Assembly (NCBI RefSeq): GCF_037977055.1
Contig: NZ_CP150274.1
Location: forward strand, 3,224,001 to 3,288,000
Reading direction: 5' to 3'
Source of the DNA: Paenibacillus sp. FSL K6-1096
Lineage (GTDB): Bacteria > Bacillota > Bacilli > Paenibacillales > Paenibacillaceae
Length of the DNA stretch: 64,000 nucleotides
Positions 61,532 through 64,000 of this stretch are shown one piece after another. Each line of letters starts with the position of its first letter. Position 1 is the first letter of the stretch. The notes under the pieces were generated by a model that made no database searches, was not told the origin of the DNA, and saw only the letters and a list, made by a program, of their open reading frames with translations. The position numbers and the translations under genes are program-made.

Positions 61532-62005
61532 CTACACGCCTTTGCCCAGCTTCTTCAGCAGCAGCATCGCCTGAGCCTTCTCCTCGCTGTCCAGTCCGCC
61601 CATCAGACTGTGTATGAAATCAACATGCTGCGGAAAAATATCATCAAACAGCTCACGCCCCGCCTCCGTAATCTCGGCATATGTCACACGGCGGTCGTCC
61701 TCGCAGGGAACGCGCCTCAGCAGTCCGCGCTTCTCCAGCTTGTCGATATTGTAGGTGATGCTGCCGCTGGTAACCAGAATCTTCTCGCCGATCTGCTGCA
61801 GCGGAATCCGTGTTCTATGGTACAGAACCTCCAGCACCATGAACTCTGCAGAAGCCAGCCCGTGCTTCTTCATATCCTTCACAGCCAGATCCATCAGACT
61901 CTTGTACGCCTTCGACAGGACAACGAACAGCTTCAGCGATGCCGCCTGATCCAGCTCCGTCTGTCCGTCAGCCGCTGTAGCTGCTGTCTTATTCTTGCTG
62001 CTCAT
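61532..62005 (-). CDS. mhqR: MarR-family regulator MhqR
   Basis: A protein of 157 residues. MarR winged-helix motifs: LQQIGEKILVTSGSITYNIDKLEKRGLLRR and the wing CEDDRRVTYAEITEAG. It is the repressor of the quinone-stress genes that follow. It is assigned as MhqR from the adjacent mhqP-O-D genes and the matching operators. The ATG at 62005 follows AGGAGGTG at 6 bp; the longer ORF starts three codons earlier. It has its own operator, so it is probably autoregulated. Confidence 0.88.
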   Translation of the reverse strand: MSSKNKTAATAADGQTELDQAASLKLFVVLSKAYKSLMDLAVKDMKKHGLASAEFMVLEVLYHRTRIPLQQIGEKILVTSGSITYNIDKLEKRGLLRRVPCEDDRRVTYAEITEAGRELFDDIFPQHVDFIHSLMGGLDSEEKAQAMLLLKKLGKGV

Positions 62006-62047
62006 GTGGGGCACCTCCTATCCGTGTATGTTTATCTTCAACTTAAT

Positions 62048-62065
62048 TATCTTTAAGTTAAGATA
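62048..62065. promoter_or_regulatory. MhqR-type operator upstream of mhqR
   Basis: TATCTTTAAGTTAAGATA has the same TATCTT-N6-AAGATA arms as the site before mhqP. A further half-site (TATCTTCAACTTAA) lies 14-15 bp nearer the gene. Confidence 0.65.
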
Positions 62066-62145
62066 AATATACGCTACTGGGAACAATCTGTCAAGCGTAA
62101 GAGGTGATTTAATTTTCAAGGATTATTTTAGACAGGAGATCCTTT

Positions 62146-62868
62146 CTACTCACTGATTTGCTTCTGAAGAAATATATTCAGCTTATTTCTAAACAATGTA
62201 GAGTTACTCTGCGATAACGGAAGGATATCTCCATTTGAAATATAGATATTATAGCCTTTCACATAACTGACATGGTTTAGATTGATAACAAAGCTCTTGT
62301 GTGGAACTACAAAATCATACAGGCTCATCTTTTTTGAAATATTAGATATCTTTTCTTTATGGATTATGTACTGCTTACCTTTTGTGGTCTGTAAATATAT
62401 ATCACGGTTCATGTATTCAAAGTATAGTATTTCCTGGCTTTGAAGAGATCTCACACCTTCTTTGAACAAAAATTTAACCTGCTGCACCTCTTTCTTGTGA
62501 GGAGGAGTATACCGAACTGTATCTACAAGCAATGAGAAAAGGATATCGCGATTGACCGGCTTTACCAGATAACCAAAAGCATGAACGGAGAACGCATAAT
62601 CTTTATTTATCGAATAGTTAGATATAAATACGATTTTCACCTCTGTATCCAGCTTACGGATTTCCCGTGCCAACTCGTAGCCGTTAATGCCCGACATATC
62701 CAGATCCAGAATTAACAGATCAAAAACTTCCCTGTCCTTTAATATAGTCGTGCCAAAAACATATTCCTTAATGCTGTATTCGATTTGGTTGTTCAATGCT
62801 TCTTGAATGTAACCGCTAATTTGATTAAGGACATGGAGTTCGTCCTCACATACTCCTATCTTCAGCAT
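62146..62868 (-). CDS. LytTR-type response regulator
   Basis: A protein of 240 residues. The receiver (1-120) has acidic residues E8-D9, phospho-Asp D55 in LLILDLDMSGINGYE and Lys in YLVKPVNRD. The LytTR DNA-binding domain (140-235) includes VPHKSFVINLNHVSYVKGYNIYI. It is AgrA-like in layout. Its partner kinase, 33 bp upstream, is of the HisKA type, not the AgrC type that usually goes with LytTR regulators. GGAGATGA precedes the ATG. The region is AT-richer than the rest of the window, which may indicate transfer. Confidence 0.9.
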   Translation of the reverse strand: MLKIGVCEDELHVLNQISGYIQEALNNQIEYSIKEYVFGTTILKDREVFDLLILDLDMSGINGYELAREIRKLDTEVKIVFISNYSINKDYAFSVHAFGYLVKPVNRDILFSLLVDTVRYTPPHKKEVQQVKFLFKEGVRSLQSQEILYFEYMNRDIYLQTTKGKQYIIHKEKISNISKKMSLYDFVVPHKSFVINLNHVSYVKGYNIYISNGDILPLSQSNSTLFRNKLNIFLQKQISE

Positions 62869-62901
62869 TCAGGTCATCTCCATACATGTTTACTATGCGA
62901 T

Positions 62902-63786
62902 TCACAACCTAATTGTGATCTTCAGGTGATCTTCCAGCAATTCAGCATTGATCGATCCGCCTAGCTTATCAATCAGGATTTTGACAATGGACAATCCCAG
63001 TCCGGTGCTCCCTGCACTTCGTGATAGATCCGATGTATAGAAGCGGTCGAACAGCCTTTCCAGATTCACTTCATTCGGGCTCGAGATCCTATTGGTTATG
63101 ATTAATTCTGTTGTGCTGCCCTGCATCAGGGTAATCTTGATATCACCTGTGGCATACTTAGCTGCGTTATCCAGCAGGTTCTGCAAAATACGCCGCAGCA
63201 TATCCTCATCAGCCCAGACAAATACGGTATCTTCCGGGAGGATAATTTCAGGATGCAGGTTCCGTTCCTCGAACATAGCAGCGCTCTCCACCACGCTATC
63301 CATAATTACATTCGAGTAATTTACATTTTTGAGGTTCGGCTGAATCTCTTCGGAATCCAGTACAGCCAGTTCATAGAATAATTTGATCAACATCTGCAGA
63401 TGGGCAGCTTTGCGGAAGACTATTCCTATTTGCTCACGCTGCTCCGGATGAACTGCCCCTTTGCTCAGCAACTGAAGGTAGCCAATCATTGAGGTTAAGG
63501 GTGTGCGCAGATCATGTGAGATGTTGGCTATGGACTCTTTCAAGTGATTGCCGCTGCGTATCATCTGAATGCGGAGCTCACGCTGCTTCGTCAGATTCTT
63601 ATTGATCTCTGCAGTAAGTGAATTCAAATCCTTATCGATCAAAGAAATATTCAGTTTCTTGTCAACCGTTCCCGAAGACAATTCAACCAACTGTCTTGTT
63701 ATATTGCGAATTTGCCTTTTCAGTGAAAAGAGGCGGAACATAAGTGCTCCAAGTATTACCGAGAGCAGAGCAGTAATATATATCAT
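62902..63786 (-). CDS. Sensor histidine kinase, one-helix, HisKA type
   Basis: A protein of 294 residues. A single N-terminal helix (about 3-20) is followed by a short linker, a HisKA domain with H91 in NISHDLRTPLTSM, and a HATPase domain with ILQNLLDNAAKYA and STGLGLSIVK. There is almost no extracellular part, so it probably senses through a membrane partner, such as the ABC permease encoded immediately upstream. Bacitracin/lantibiotic-response kinases work this way; the ligand here is not known. The ATG at 63786 has a weak GAGG site. Confidence 0.88.
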   Translation of the reverse strand: MIYITALLSVILGALMFRLFSLKRQIRNITRQLVELSSGTVDKKLNISLIDKDLNSLTAEINKNLTKQRELRIQMIRSGNHLKESIANISHDLRTPLTSMIGYLQLLSKGAVHPEQREQIGIVFRKAAHLQMLIKLFYELAVLDSEEIQPNLKNVNYSNVIMDSVVESAAMFEERNLHPEIILPEDTVFVWADEDMLRRILQNLLDNAAKYATGDIKITLMQGSTTELIITNRISSPNEVNLERLFDRFYTSDLSRSAGSTGLGLSIVKILIDKLGGSINAELLEDHLKITIRL

Positions 63787-63810
63787 TGATTGCAGCGCCT
63801 CTTTTCACTC

Positions 63811-64000
63811 TTATTTAAGTTCAGAAGTATTGAACCGTTGAAATGAAAGTACGATGAACAGCAGCAGAAATAGCCCTCCTGAAAGTATGATCTCCGACAC
63901 CTGAACCGTAGAGAGCGAGTAGGCTAAGGAGACTCTGATCTGATTCATGGGCAGGAACCGCAGCCACGGCACCACTTCATACCAGCCCAGCGGCCCGGCA
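63811..64000 (-). CDS. ABC-2-type permease, C-terminal part
   Basis: The last 62 codons of a minus-strand gene that enters from the right edge. The visible end reads GWYEVVPWLRFLP, then VSEIILSGGLFLLLFIVLSF and RFNTSELK before TAA. This is an extracellular loop, a final membrane helix and a short cytoplasmic tail, the ending expected of an ABC-2 exporter permease. It is 24 bp before the kinase gene and on the same strand, so permease, kinase and regulator are probably one operon. The family call is tentative because most of the gene is outside. Confidence 0.5.
   Translation of the reverse strand, partial: AGPLGWYEVVPWLRFLPMNQIRVSLAYSLSTVQVSEIILSGGLFLLLFIVLSFQRFNTSELK

Overview
The window looks like chromosomal DNA of a spore-forming Firmicute, most likely a Paenibacillus or close relative. 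This is an inference from gene content and style: strong Gram-positive GGAGG ribosome sites, sigma-A type promoters, a probable Spo0E-like sporulation phosphatase, an LtaS-type lipoteichoic acid synthase, MprF, an Mhq (quinone-stress) regulon, 7TMR/LytS-type signalling, and rather GC-rich coding DNA. I saw no rRNA, tRNA, IS element, prophage or CRISPR array. Many starts were moved downstream from the longest ORF because the ribosome site lies inside the longer ORF.

Layout. 1-8.3 kb: end of a Spo0E-like gene, cidR/cidA/cidB, an oxidoreductase, a nuclease-helicase fusion, ltaS and a MarR regulator. 8.5-23 kb: chemoreceptor, three GGDEF-EAL proteins, an ABC exporter, a second oxidoreductase, menA with a perfect Fur box upstream, and a SatP-type acetate carrier. 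23-26 kb: DsrE-like protein, cysteine-desulfurase-like enzyme and a VTT membrane protein. 26-31.3 kb: a very large hybrid histidine kinase whose first phosphoacceptor His is Thr, a SARP-like response regulator that appears to start at CTG, and a cohesin-like protein whose promoter carries three direct repeats exactly 11 bp apart. 32.4-45.4 kb: reductive pyrimidine catabolism (preT, preA, dihydropyrimidinase, a 79-residue protein), a PucR regulator, an omega-aminotransferase, mmsA and an NMT1/THI5-type ABC importer. The carbamoyl-beta-alanine hydrolase is not in the window. 45.7-50 kb: membrane diguanylate cyclase, DUF72 protein, intracellular alpha-amylase. 50.5-53.8 kb: bioY divergent from an ECF module in which the second ATPase is fused to EcfT. 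54-59 kb: mprF, EamA and Bcr/CflA-type exporters. 59.3-62.1 kb: mhqR-mhqP-mhqO-mhqD with two matching operators. 62.1-64 kb: a visibly AT-richer set of LytTR regulator, HisKA-type kinase and the end of an ABC-2 permease.

The most unusual non-coding content is a set of three unrelated intergenic repeat families that share a 51-bp period (31943-32298 with a lone unit at 10260; 59078-59260; 49993-50057), and a cluster of eight DnaA-box-like sites, all in one orientation and largely helically phased, at 50116-50337 between two convergent genes. The best candidate for an undescribed system is the 26.1-31.3 kb module: hybrid kinase, SARP-like regulator, 11-bp-repeat promoter and cohesin-like product.
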